From positions 2,152,296 through 2,216,295 of the forward strand of contig NZ_CP009227.1 in NCBI RefSeq assembly GCF_000775995.1: a stretch of 64,000 nt of DNA, given 5' to 3'. The position numbers were made by a program, and so were the translations under genes. Within the stretch, counting starts at the first letter, position 1; the number at the start of each line of letters is the position of its first letter. Below, piece by piece: positions 25,584-35,400 of this stretch. The stretch is from Treponema sp. OMZ 838 (GTDB lineage: Bacteria; Spirochaetota; Spirochaetia; Treponematales; Treponemataceae). Below the pieces are notes generated by a model, which had not been told where the DNA came from, did not search any database, and saw nothing but the letters and a program-made list of their open reading frames with translations.

Positions 25584-26312
25584 TTGTACGATATGCAAGA
25601 AAACAAAACGGCCGTATTCGATGCGAGAACACTTCTTTTTTTAGATATGTTGATTATGGTTTTTATGCTGATTTCCGGAAAGCCGGAAGTAACGCTCGGC
25701 TCTTTTATTGTTGCGGCAGCAGTGCCGGTCATAACGGGATTATACGGCGCCTTAGTGTGCTACGCTATTTTGTTTGCAGTGCTTTTTTCTTATTACCAAC
25801 TGATTTTTCATTTGAAGCTGCCGGTGTTTCACTACGCGTTTTTTTTCGTTATTGGAATACTCGCTTTTATCGTACAGCGGATTATTCCCTTTATGCTCCA
25901 GGGGACGGTAATTAAAAAGCAAAAAAATATTTCGGAAATTACGATGGCGCTCGAACGTATGCGACTACCGAGAGGAATTATTCTCAGTATAGCGGTGATG
26001 TTCCGCTATTTTCCTGCAATAAAAGATGACTTTTTTGTTATCATCGATTCGATGAAGCTGAAAGGTTTGTATACGTCAAAACGTTCGGCTATGCTTCATC
26101 CGATAAGGACGATGGAATTTATAATTGTGCCGATGCTGTTTAAAAGTCTGCGAACTGCCGAAGAACTTTCCTGCGCAGCACTGATCAAGGGCATTGAAAA
26201 CACCGGTAAGAAAACATCGTATTTTGATGTCAAGCTCAGATCGATTGACCTTATATTTTCGTTCGCCGCACTCGCAATTCTAACAGCAAGTACAAGCGTA
26301 AAATTATTTTGA
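25584..26312 (+). CDS. ECF transporter T component (cassette 2)
   Basis: EcfT/CbiQ-family membrane protein, ~240 aa, with about five hydrophobic segments. Coupling motifs are ALERMRLPRG and SMKLKGLYTS/AALIKGIENTG (variants of A-R-G). Two starts are possible: TTG at 25584 (5 nt after AAGGA) or ATG at 25593; I keep the TTG for spacing. First gene of the second cassette, T-AA-S-ABC1-(ABC2). The double ATPase ATG abuts its stop. Confidence 0.83.
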   Translation: MYDMQENKTAVFDARTLLFLDMLIMVFMLISGKPEVTLGSFIVAAAVPVITGLYGALVCYAILFAVLFSYYQLIFHLKLPVFHYAFFFVIGILAFIVQRIIPFMLQGTVIKKQKNISEITMALERMRLPRGIILSIAVMFRYFPAIKDDFFVIIDSMKLKGLYTSKRSAMLHPIRTMEFIIVPMLFKSLRTAEELSCAALIKGIENTGKKTSYFDVKLRSIDLIFSFAALAILTASTSVKLF

Positions 26313-27803
26313 ATGAGAGCCGCGCGTATGATCAATCTGAATGATGTAAGCTACAAATATAACGATGCTACGGCACAGGCAATTCGACACATATCCTTGT
26401 CCGTAAAAAAAGGTGAATTGGTTGCTATTACCGGAAAAAGTGGCTGCGGAAAAACAACACTGTTTCGCTGTATGAATGGGCTGTGTCCTCATTTTTATGA
26501 AGGAGAAATAACCGGCAGCCTTACGCTAAACGGCAATGCTCTTTCATCGATGCATATATGCGATATATCAGACATTGTGGCATCCGTTTTTCAAAATTCC
26601 GAAAGCCAGTTTTTTACTACCGATGTGCTTTCCGATCTTGTGTACCCATGCGAAAATTACGGTATAGAAAAAGAGGAAATACAAGAGCGGCTGCACCGTG
26701 TTACAAAACTGTTATCGCTGGAACCGCTTTTGAACAGAAAGCTTTCGGAACTCTCCGGAGGTGAAAAACAAAAGATTGCAATCGCTTCTGTTTTAATGTT
26801 GGATACGCGCGTTGTATTGATGGATGAGCCGTCTTCCAATCTTGACTATCGATCCGTTGAATTGCTTACACAAATACTTGCACAGCTAAAATTAAAAGAT
26901 TACACGATACTCATCATCGAACATCGGCTGCATTATTTGGCGGAACTCTGCGATCGGCTCATCGTAATGGAAAACGGGTCTATAGTACGGGAATATGAAA
27001 AAGCTTTGTTACGCACTATCGGTAATGATGAGTTGCACAAACAAGGACTTCGCGGCTTGCATTTATTTCAAAATAACTGCGATACACTGATCTCTCCGCA
27101 GCGGCAACATACAGACAAACCGTTGTTGGTACTGCACGATATTCATTTTTCCTATCAAAAAAATGTTGAGGTTTTAAAAGGAATACATCTTTCAATATAT
27201 CCCGGAGACAAGATCGCTTTAATCGGTAAAAACGGATGCGGAAAAACAACGCTTGGGAAAATCCTTTGCGGATTAAAACGAGAGAAAAGCGGCAATCTCT
27301 TATTTGACGGAAGCGCATTCCCTGCAAAGGTACGCAGTAAGACGGTCGGGTATGTGATGCAGAATGTAGACTTTCAGCTTTTCGGGTGCAGTGTATATGA
27401 TGATTTATTGCTCGGTAACGAAATGCTGCACGACCGGAAAAATCAAATACAAACAGTGCTTGCAAAGATTTGTCTTTCAGAGCTGCAAGAACAACACCCG
27501 ACCACACTGTCGATGGGACAAAAACAGCGTTTAGTGGTCGCATCATCATTTTTGCAAAATAAGCGGCTTACTATTTTTGACGAACCGACAAGCGGTTTGG
27601 ATTACGGCAATATGCAAAATGTCTGTGCATTAATCGATTCGATAACAGGCAAGACAAACGCCTCTGTTATTATTACGCATGATTATGAGTTCATTTTGAA
27701 CACCTGCAATAGAGTTGTTCTTTTGGAAGACGGACGGATAACCGAAGATTTTCAATTGAACGGCTCGATGCAGTTGGAACATATTTTTAAAGAGAGGTTA
27801 TAA
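26313..27803 (+). CDS. ECF transporter fused double ATPase (cassette 2)
   Basis: A 496-aa fusion of two ABC ATPase domains. Domain 1: GKSGCGKTT, FQNSESQFF, LSGGEKQK, VVLMDEPSSNLD, EHRLH. Domain 2 (~270-496): GKNGCGKTT, MQNVDFQLF, LSMGQKQR (G for the second G of the signature), LTIFDEPTSGLD, THDYE. The family start MINLNDVSYKY at 26328 is an alternative to 26313, which directly follows the T-gene stop. Powers the S/T pair of this operon. Confidence 0.9.
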   Translation: MRAARMINLNDVSYKYNDATAQAIRHISLSVKKGELVAITGKSGCGKTTLFRCMNGLCPHFYEGEITGSLTLNGNALSSMHICDISDIVASVFQNSESQFFTTDVLSDLVYPCENYGIEKEEIQERLHRVTKLLSLEPLLNRKLSELSGGEKQKIAIASVLMLDTRVVLMDEPSSNLDYRSVELLTQILAQLKLKDYTILIIEHRLHYLAELCDRLIVMENGSIVREYEKALLRTIGNDELHKQGLRGLHLFQNNCDTLISPQRQHTDKPLLVLHDIHFSYQKNVEVLKGIHLSIYPGDKIALIGKNGCGKTTLGKILCGLKREKSGNLLFDGSAFPAKVRSKTVGYVMQNVDFQLFGCSVYDDLLLGNEMLHDRKNQIQTVLAKICLSELQEQHPTTLSMGQKQRLVVASSFLQNKRLTIFDEPTSGLDYGNMQNVCALIDSITGKTNASVIITHDYEFILNTCNRVVLLEDGRITEDFQLNGSMQLEHIFKERL

Positions 27804-27807
27804 AGGT

Positions 27808-28404
27808 ATGGAAACAAAAAACAATCACTGGAAAATCAGTTACTTTGTTTTAATCGGTTTAATGGCGGCGATTTATGCAGCCGTTATTTATGGGGTCGGA
27901 ATGCTGACGTCTGTTACTATCCCCGTTATGCACGTGTTTGCGCCCAGTATGACGGGAATTCTCATGGGGCCTATCGTGCTTTTTGTTGTAAAGACTGTCC
28001 GGCGATTCGGCGTATTGACGCTGCTTGCCGGTTTGGGCGTTGCGCTTTTTACGCTGACCGGAATGGGAAGTATTAACTGTTTAATTTTTGTCGTCATTAT
28101 AGGCTTGATAGCTGATGTAATTATCACAAAAACAGGATTCAAAACACTTTCAATCGGTATCGGTCACGGACTGACGCAGGCTGCCTATTTTACCGGAGGC
28201 GCGTTTCCCTTCCTTTTCTTTTTGGAACGAGAATTAGCAAAGTGGCAGGAAATGGGAATGAGCCGGGAAGAGATACTTGAATATGTACACTATTTTACCG
28301 GAACTTTCGCCGTAATCGGCATCGTATCTGCTATCATTTTCGGTATTGCAGGTATCTATATCGGCAAGCTCATTTTAAAACGGCACTTTAAGGATATGAA
28401 GTAG
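27808..28404 (+). CDS. MptD/Trep_Strep family ECF S component (cassette 2)
   Basis: A 198-aa, six-helix putative substrate-specificity subunit. It shares the GGAFPFLFFLERELAKWQEMGMSREEI segment position with the cassette 1 and 3 proteins (FFKEPYLKSLGDSYTEEG; FAATYMEKVRSSMGDQYVEG). It lies 4 nt after the ATPase and 13 nt before the ABC exporter-fold gene, so all are one operon. Substrate unknown; the adjoining exporter-fold pair hints at a metallophore or heme-like compound (inference). Confidence 0.83.
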   Translation: METKNNHWKISYFVLIGLMAAIYAAVIYGVGMLTSVTIPVMHVFAPSMTGILMGPIVLFVVKTVRRFGVLTLLAGLGVALFTLTGMGSINCLIFVVIIGLIADVIITKTGFKTLSIGIGHGLTQAAYFTGGAFPFLFFLERELAKWQEMGMSREEILEYVHYFTGTFAVIGIVSAIIFGIAGIYIGKLILKRHFKDMK

Positions 28405-28417
28405 AGGATTGCCAATC

Positions 28418-30163
28418 ATGCGATTTAAGGATTTTGTAAAAGAACATATTCCGGTTTATAGTGTTTCTGTGGCTCTGGCGATTGCTTCCGTGTTTTTCGG
28501 GTTGTTGCCGTATTATGCGGTGTACCGGCTGCTGCTGCGTATTGTGCAGGGCTGCAATGGGCGAACGGTGTTGTGGTATGCGCTGTTGATTTTGCTGTCG
28601 CTTGCGCTCGAAATATTGATGCACTGTCTTTCAACCGCTCTTTCGCATAAGACGGCGTTTTCTATTTTGAAAAAAGTGCGGCTTTCCATTACGGAAAAAA
28701 TGATGCGTATGCCGCTGGGCTACATGCAAGCAAAAGGGAGTGGCTACTTTCACAGTCTCTTGATTGACAGCCTCGAGCATCTCGAATATCCGCTTGCGCA
28801 TGCAATCCCCGAAACGACTTCAAACGTCCTGCTGCCTGTCAGTGTTATCGCATTACTTTTCAGCTTTGATTGGCGGATGGGACTTTCACTATTGGTACCT
28901 GCGGGATTGACCTTGCTTTTCTATCTTCCGATGTATATCGGCATTATGAACGAGTTTGCCGCAACCTATTATACAATGCTTGAAACGATGAACGGGCGCG
29001 TTATCGAATATATCCGTGGGAATAAAGAAATAAAAATTTTCGGACGGGAAGATGCGGCGCTTTCAAAATATGACACCTCCATTGATGAGTATAAAACCGC
29101 AACGCTGCATCTTTATAACAGAATGTATATTGCCGCTTCTCCTTCAATCGTTGTGCTCTCTTCGCTTTTAGCAAGCGTGCTGAGTGTCGGCGGTTTTTTA
29201 TACTGCACCGGAAGTTTGAGCGCGTACTTGTATTTGTTTTCCGTGTTGGTGTCCGTCGGAATCGGTACGTCTCTTTTAAAGTTCACGGAATTTATGGATA
29301 ACTTTTACTATATTAAAAATGGTGAGCGCCTTATCGACGAAGTTCTTTCCGCTCCGGAATTGCAGGAACCGGATACAGCCGCCCGCAGCATACCGAGTAA
29401 TGAAATTGCGCTGCAGCATGTTTCTTTTGCTTATGAAGATGTGCAGGTGCTGCACGATATTTCACTGGTATTCCCTGAAAAAACAAAGACGGCGATTGTC
29501 GGTCCTTCCGGTTCCGGCAAAACGACTGTCGCCAATCTTATTGCGCGGTTTTGGGATGTGCGGGAAGGAAGTCTGACCATAGGCGGTGTTGCGTATCGGG
29601 ATATATCGTTGGATGAACTGATGCGGCGGGTCAGCTATGTAACGCAAGACACCTTTTTATTCAATATGTCTATTTTAGAAAACATACGGCTTGGGAAATC
29701 CGATGCGTCTGATGAGGAAGTAATTGAAGCGGCAAAGAAAGCGTATTGTCATGAGTTTATCTGTGCGTTGGAAAACGGTTACGATACAATGGCGGGAGAT
29801 GACGGAGCGAAATTATCGGGAGGACAGCGGCAGCGGATTATTATTGCGCGTGCAATGCTGCGGAATGCGTCGGTGTTAATTCTTGACGAAGCGACCGCCT
29901 ATGCGGATATGGAAAATCAGCAAAAGATACAAAAGTCGCTTGAACAATTGTGTAAAGATAAGACACTTATTTTAATTGCTCACCGGCTGTCGACGGTTAC
30001 CTGCTGCGATCAAATTATCGTGATGAATAACGGAACGGTCGCAGCAACGGGAACACACAGCGAACTTTTAAGAACCTCGCCGCTGTATGCAAAGCTGTGG
30101 GACACACACGAGCAAAGCCGCAACTGGAAGCTGGAGAGGGGAAAGGGGAATACGGTATGTTAA
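28418..30163 (+). CDS. ABC exporter-fold transporter, subunit 1 (permease-ATPase)
   Basis: A half-transporter of ~581 aa: six TM helices (~1-310) plus a nucleotide-binding domain with Walker A GPSGSGKTT, Q-loop TQDTFLF, signature LSGGQRQR, Walker B VLILDEATAYAD, H-loop AHRL. It resembles the YbtP/YbtQ and IrtA/IrtB heterodimers, exporter-fold importers of metal-siderophore complexes. The ATG at 28418 follows GAGGA; the TTG at 28409 is an alternative. Its last codons overlap the ATG of a partner gene, but here that partner is only an 17-codon stub, because an island separates it from the intact subunit at 38270. Confidence 0.88.
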   Translation: MRFKDFVKEHIPVYSVSVALAIASVFFGLLPYYAVYRLLLRIVQGCNGRTVLWYALLILLSLALEILMHCLSTALSHKTAFSILKKVRLSITEKMMRMPLGYMQAKGSGYFHSLLIDSLEHLEYPLAHAIPETTSNVLLPVSVIALLFSFDWRMGLSLLVPAGLTLLFYLPMYIGIMNEFAATYYTMLETMNGRVIEYIRGNKEIKIFGREDAALSKYDTSIDEYKTATLHLYNRMYIAASPSIVVLSSLLASVLSVGGFLYCTGSLSAYLYLFSVLVSVGIGTSLLKFTEFMDNFYYIKNGERLIDEVLSAPELQEPDTAARSIPSNEIALQHVSFAYEDVQVLHDISLVFPEKTKTAIVGPSGSGKTTVANLIARFWDVREGSLTIGGVAYRDISLDELMRRVSYVTQDTFLFNMSILENIRLGKSDASDEEVIEAAKKAYCHEFICALENGYDTMAGDDGAKLSGGQRQRIIIARAMLRNASVLILDEATAYADMENQQKIQKSLEQLCKDKTLILIAHRLSTVTCCDQIIVMNNGTVAATGTHSELLRTSPLYAKLWDTHEQSRNWKLERGKGNTVC

Positions 30164-30210
30164 AAACGGTAAGGGATTTTATTAAGTTGATTATTTATGC
30201 GCTCCGATAA
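30157..30210 (+). pseudogene. 5' stub of the second ABC exporter gene at the left edge of the island
   Basis: ATGTTAAAAACGGT... encodes MLKTVRDFIKLIIYALR then stop. It matches the first residues of the intact gene at 38270 (MLKTVQDFIKLM). The homology (~45 bp, ~85 percent by eye) starts a few bases upstream of the ATG and ends abruptly at ~30190, marking the island junction. Confidence 0.8.
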
Positions 30211-30231
30211 ATTTATCACCGTTAAAGTGAA

Positions 30232-30613
30232 TCATGTGTGTCGGATTATCTGCAATGCTTCGGCTGATATTTGATATACGGCATTGGGACTATTAACCGG
30301 TCGTGCAGGATCGTCTGGATTATAGAGAACTATTCCTGCTTGTACCATTTGATGAGTACTAAATCTCCTAAATGTTTCGCACGTATTTGGGGCATATATT
30401 TTATTATAATATTTTTTTGCAAAGTTCATCATTGGGGTAATACCCATCAACGGATTTTCAGCGTTTTTCCACTCTTTTTCCGGTGTCATATTTAAGAGTG
30501 AAAGTAGACAATATGCTGTCCGTTCATTTTGCTGTGCTTTCGGCATTCCAAACAAAGTAAGCAGATTAATTGCCTCTTCAATTTTTTTGTTGTATTTGTT
30601 CGTTTAGTTGCAT
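30232..30613 (-). pseudogene. BsuBI/PstI-type restriction endonuclease, frameshifted and 3'-truncated
   Basis: The N-terminal (winged-helix type) part of a BsuBI/PstI-family REase: MPKAQQNERTAYCLLSLL, NPLMGITPMMNF, YAPNTCETFRRFSTHQ, RPVNSPNAVYQ. The natural ATG is at 30613, overlapping the methylase stop by 10 nt. An A7 run (plus strand T7 at 30582-30588) puts it out of frame; A6 would restore MQLNEQIQQKIEEAINLL. The catalytic C-terminal ~200 residues are missing, cut off at the island junction near the ABC stub. Hence no active nuclease. Confidence 0.82.
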
Positions 30614-32076
30614 AATGCGATAGACTCCACAAGTGAATCAAAAAGCGGTTGATTCCATTGATTTGATTGTTGCAGCTGTTTTCCCAGCTCTTTTAATTTC
30701 TGTAGATTAGGATACGGGATATTTCGTAAATCTGTTGCATTTACTTGGGTATGACCGCTAAATAGTCGAAAATTTCTATCAATATACGTTGAATTAAGCC
30801 AACAAATTAAACCGTATGAAATATCCTCAGATAATGAAGTTTTATTTATATGAAAAATATTCAGGTGATTTTCAAATGTAATACCATCAGTTATAAAATC
30901 TTGCGGCGTAATAAGTGAAGCAATAATACGCTTGGGTTCTTCTTTTGTTGAAAAGCGCTTTACTGCAACATAAAAACCTTTCGGGAACACTAATTTAGCA
31001 ACATCTTCAGAATATAAAATTGCATTAGTTTTTTTTGATTGCTTTGGCCATTCAAGACGGAAATGTCGTAAATGAAGAGGATATATCAGAGGGCAAGCTC
31101 CGTTTTGATAGTCTTGTAGTAAAATATCCCATTTTCTGAAATCTACAACCGGTCCGGTAGAAACATTGATATGTAAATCTTTCAAAGTTGAATAACTGGA
31201 AAATGTTTCCGTATGAATCTTTTTTTCTTCGGGAATATGCAAGTATTTTTCTTTATCAAATGGATTAAGAATTTGAGAGAAATCAGCATCAAATACTTTA
31301 AAATCTGCAAACGACTCATCAGTGCAATAAGATACGCTTACTTTTTCTTGCTGTACATTTTTTTGCAGCATAATAATAATATTTTCCTGCAAAACCGCTT
31401 CATCCTTAAATGCTTTACTTCGCGACTTAAACAGATGGATATGTTTTATTGCACAGTGTTTCAAAATAAACTCTCGAAAGGGTTTATAATAAACACCATT
31501 ACAAAAGCTTCTTGGAATAATAGCAACAATATGCCCCAATTCTTCAGTAATTGCAATAGCGGCTCCGATAAAGGCAGTGTATAAATTGACCGTCTCAAGA
31601 CCAAAAACACGAGCGGCATGACGTTCCATAGAATGAGTTGCTATTTTTTTATAGGGCGGATTCATAATAACATGGGTATATGTCTTGTTTATATTCCATG
31701 TGTATTCAAATGCCGTTTTTGTAAGGAAATCTTCGGAAATTATTTCATAATCGGGTTTATTAAAACATGCATATGCTATATTTTTCTCTAATGTTTGCAA
31801 TACCAATTCATCAATGTCGTACGCAGAAACAGAAATATCCGGCGCTTTCCAGTTTTCCTGCCGAATCCGTTCTAAAAAAGTGCAGGAAAGTGCTCCGATA
31901 CCAGCTCCGGGATCGAGCAACCGTATTTTTTGATCGGTAACCGGAAATAAAGATGCCATAAAGCGGGCAATCGGATAGGGTGTAAAATATTGCCCTAAAC
32001 GTGCCTTGTGTTCTATAGCGGTATTTACCGCATGAGTAAGTCTTTCTTCCTCCAGTGTCTCTGCCAGTGCAAACAT
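30604..32076 (-). CDS. N6-adenine DNA methyltransferase, M.BsuBI/PstI-like
   Basis: A 490-aa gamma-type adenine methylase. SAM-binding motif I LLDPGAGIGAL (~53-63), catalytic motif IV NPPYKK (~138), and the N-terminal ARLGQYFTPYPIARFM segment typical of Eco57I/PstI-type enzymes. A C-terminal target-recognition region includes GLICWLNSTYIDRNFRLFSGHTQVNATDLRN. By family it would modify the A in CTGCAG, but this is inference. Its partner endonuclease downstream is broken, so it now acts as an orphan methylase. Divergent from the SIR2-Argonaute gene. Confidence 0.87.
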   Translation of the reverse strand: MFALAETLEEERLTHAVNTAIEHKARLGQYFTPYPIARFMASLFPVTDQKIRLLDPGAGIGALSCTFLERIRQENWKAPDISVSAYDIDELVLQTLEKNIAYACFNKPDYEIISEDFLTKTAFEYTWNINKTYTHVIMNPPYKKIATHSMERHAARVFGLETVNLYTAFIGAAIAITEELGHIVAIIPRSFCNGVYYKPFREFILKHCAIKHIHLFKSRSKAFKDEAVLQENIIIMLQKNVQQEKVSVSYCTDESFADFKVFDADFSQILNPFDKEKYLHIPEEKKIHTETFSSYSTLKDLHINVSTGPVVDFRKWDILLQDYQNGACPLIYPLHLRHFRLEWPKQSKKTNAILYSEDVAKLVFPKGFYVAVKRFSTKEEPKRIIASLITPQDFITDGITFENHLNIFHINKTSLSEDISYGLICWLNSTYIDRNFRLFSGHTQVNATDLRNIPYPNLQKLKELGKQLQQSNQWNQPLFDSLVESIALCN

Positions 32077-32247
32077 ACTGTGTTATAGCATATTTTGAGA
32101 TTTTGTGGGAGAGGTATTCTGTTTTGTTAAGCAAAGTTGAGGTAATGACCATTTTTCCTGCTTGTTCTTTTTTAGAGAATATCTATAATGAATATACTAG
32201 GGCTTATAAGATGATTGTAGCTAATCTTTAAAAATTGGGATTTGTGT

Positions 32248-32439
32248 ATGATAGATAAGAAGATAAAAGACGGATTTAGCCGTAGTTACAGAGCCTCGAT
32301 TGATAGAATTGGAAGCCAATCAAGGCAAGTTGCACTGATTGGCGACCAACGGGAGGCTCTCAAGGCAATAGAAACCTGCGAATCCGAGATTGCTGCTGCA
32401 AAAGTGGTGACGGTTGCCTGTGCAGAAAAGGAAAAATGA
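32248..32439 (+). CDS. Small protein preceding the SIR2-Argonaute gene
   Basis: A 63-aa charged, probably helical protein (MIDKKIKDGFSRSYRASIDR...AEKEK). I recognise no family. It ends 16 nt before the SIR2-Argonaute ATG and has a TATAAT box ~60 nt upstream, so it is probably the first gene of that transcript. Could be an accessory factor, a leader peptide or a remnant of a larger gene. Confidence 0.45.
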   Translation: MIDKKIKDGFSRSYRASIDRIGSQSRQVALIGDQREALKAIETCESEIAAAKVVTVACAEKEK

Positions 32440-32455
32440 TATTGGGTAGCTGGTT

Positions 32456-35400
32456 ATGAATAACGAAATGAAAACGATGGATAAAGACGTCTTTTTGAGA
32501 AGTTTTAAAGTGCTTTCAAAACACTCTTTTGATTTGCTTCTTGGTGCGGGAGCATCTGTCTCATCAGGTATACCGTCGGGAAGCGATTTGGTGTGGCACT
32601 TCAAACGAGAGATTTTAAATAGTAGCGGAAAAATAAATAACAAACAATTTCATGACTTAAAAATAGAAGACAATAAAAAGATAATTCAAAGTTATTTTGA
32701 TATGAAAGGCGACAACAACATAACTAATCCATATTCGTATTACTTTGCACAATGTTATCCTGACCCATTAGTAAGAAAAGAATTCTTAACTGGCTTGGTA
32801 AGAGACAAAAAACCTTCTATTGGTTTTTTGTGTTTGGCAGCAATGGTTGATCAATGTAAGATCAATACGGTTTGGACAACGAATTTTGATGATTTGATTG
32901 AAAAAGCAATAAATGGATTAAATTACACAAGCTGTCAGATAGTATCACCTGAAAACGCAGCTTCTGTTCAAAATTTCAAAGAGGATATTCCTACCGTTGT
33001 GAAATTACATGGAGATTTTCGATATGATCCACTACAAAATACAGATGAAGAATTGCAAAAATTAGAGGAAAATTTACATCAATATTTTGTAGACGCATTA
33101 ACAAAAAGAGGTTTGCTAGTGGTCGGATATTCAGGCAGCGATGAGTCTGTTTTAAAATCACTTGAAAAAGTCTTAGAGAAAAATAATGCTTTCCCCAAAG
33201 GCTTGATTTGGTGTATCCCAAAAGGCGTAACACCAAATGAGCGACTAACTCAACTGATTGGAAAGGCCAATACCAAAAATCAACGTTCTGGTTTTGTAAT
33301 AATCGACAGTTTTGATTATTTTATGCATGAGCTTTATAAAATTTGCGAAGTAACAAATGTTCATATCGATTCAATTGCTAACAAACGTTTTGAAATGCGG
33401 CAAGCTTTCAGATTAAACCAGAGTATTTCAAACATCTCTCCTATTTTTTTGAATGCAATTAAAGCAATAAGTTTTCCTAAAAGCACTTTTTTAACTAAAA
33501 CCAATATTGTAGGAGAAGGTAAATGGAGAAGATTACATGAAATAATTGGTAATTCAAATATCGTTGCCTCTTTTGGAAAAGAAGACTGCTTAAAACTTTT
33601 CGGTAACGAACAAGAAATAAAAGATGTTTTAAGAAACCATTTGACTGACGAATTAAAAATTGCGGATATTCCTGAGCATATATTTTTCTATTCCGATTCT
33701 TTTTATCTTGGAATGCTCTATGAAATGATTGAAAAGTGTTTAGTTAATGATTACGGATTATCTCTTTATGCAAAAGGTCGGAATATAAGAAGATTTTATT
33801 CCGTAAATGATCCCTTGAGCGAAAATGAAATACACGATATTCAACAACGAAACAGAAATTTTAATATCAATCAAAATAATAGCGTTTTTGAGGCATTCGA
33901 ATTTAAGCTCGAATTTGTAAACAAAGAGCTGTTTTTACTTATTTGCCCAACTATTCACATACAAACAAAATCAGGAGAAGATCCTTATAAAAATGTCCTT
34001 CAATTTCTCTCGAATACAATCCTCTCAAATCGTTATAATAAAAAGTATGGGCAAAAATTAAATTTTTGGATAAAAAGATTACAAAATAAAAATAGAGAGT
34101 TATCATTTAAACTTGGCGACTTTGAAATTAAATTTTCAGATTATTATTCAACAGCTGCAAAAAAGGGAAAAGATAATATTTATTGCTTTGACAATCATAT
34201 CAAACTTAACGAACCATCGATTTATTATCATTATCAAGATGAATCGAAGCAATCTATCCATCCTATCAGTGGCTTGAAAATATTTGGACCTTTAGGAAGA
34301 AGTTTTGAACCGAATAGTAACCATTCTCCGGTTAATCTTGCTATTATAACACCTGATTTTGGATTTGATAAACTTAAAAGACATTTAGAATCGCTATTAG
34401 ATAGCATAAGCCCTCAATCGGAAAGAGAATATTTGAGAGATTTTCCTGGTTTTTATAACGTATTTAAAAAACATTTGATTATCCCTAATTCGATTCAGAG
34501 TGAGTTCGTAATTTCAATTCCCAATAACGAAATAAAATCATTTTCTCCAGTTCAGTTTTACGACTATTTGAAGGGTAAAATAGATAATCTTGCTTTAAAA
34601 AATCATGATATAGACTGTGTTGTAATTTATATCCCTGACCAATGGAAATGTTTCCGAGAATTGAAAAACAATAATACATACTATGATTTACATGATTCGC
34701 TAAAACTTTTTTGTGTGAAAAGGGGCTTGAAAATACAACTTATAGAAGACAAGTCCATAAATTACCAAGACCAAGCAAAAATACGATGGTGGCTTTCGTT
34801 AGGACTATATGTAAAAGCAAATGGATCGCCTTGGAAAATAAAAACATCTAATAAAGAAACTGCTTTTATTGGTTTGGGATATGCAGTAAGACAAAACGCA
34901 AAAAATAAAGTTGTTCTTGGGAGCAGTCAAATTTTTGACGCTAACGGGAACGGATTAAAATTTCTATTGCAACCTATTGAAAAACCTATTTTTTATAATA
35001 GAAACCCATTTATGAGTAAAGATGATGCGTTTAAATTAATTAGCAACATCAGAAACATTTACCATAAAATAGACCCAACTATAGGATTAAAAAAATTAGT
35101 TCTTCATAAAACAACATACTTCACAAGTGAGGAAATGGAGGGTATAAGTCATGCATTAGAGGGGATTGATAATATTGAGCTATTACAGATTCAGCAGTTT
35201 AGTAATTGGAGGGCGATAAAGTTGTTAAAAAAACAAAATGCAAACACCCATGATTTTGATGCTTATCCGATAGAACGGGGAACGGTTATACAATTAGATG
35301 ATTTTAGTTTTTTACTATGGACACATGGACTCGTTCAAAATCAAGAATTGAATGGAAGATACTATCAAGGTAAACGTGGTATCCCAGCCCCATTATTAAT

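Noticed and set aside
25490..25915. 141-aa plus-strand ORF
   Set aside because: Out of frame over the EcfT gene, with no family features.
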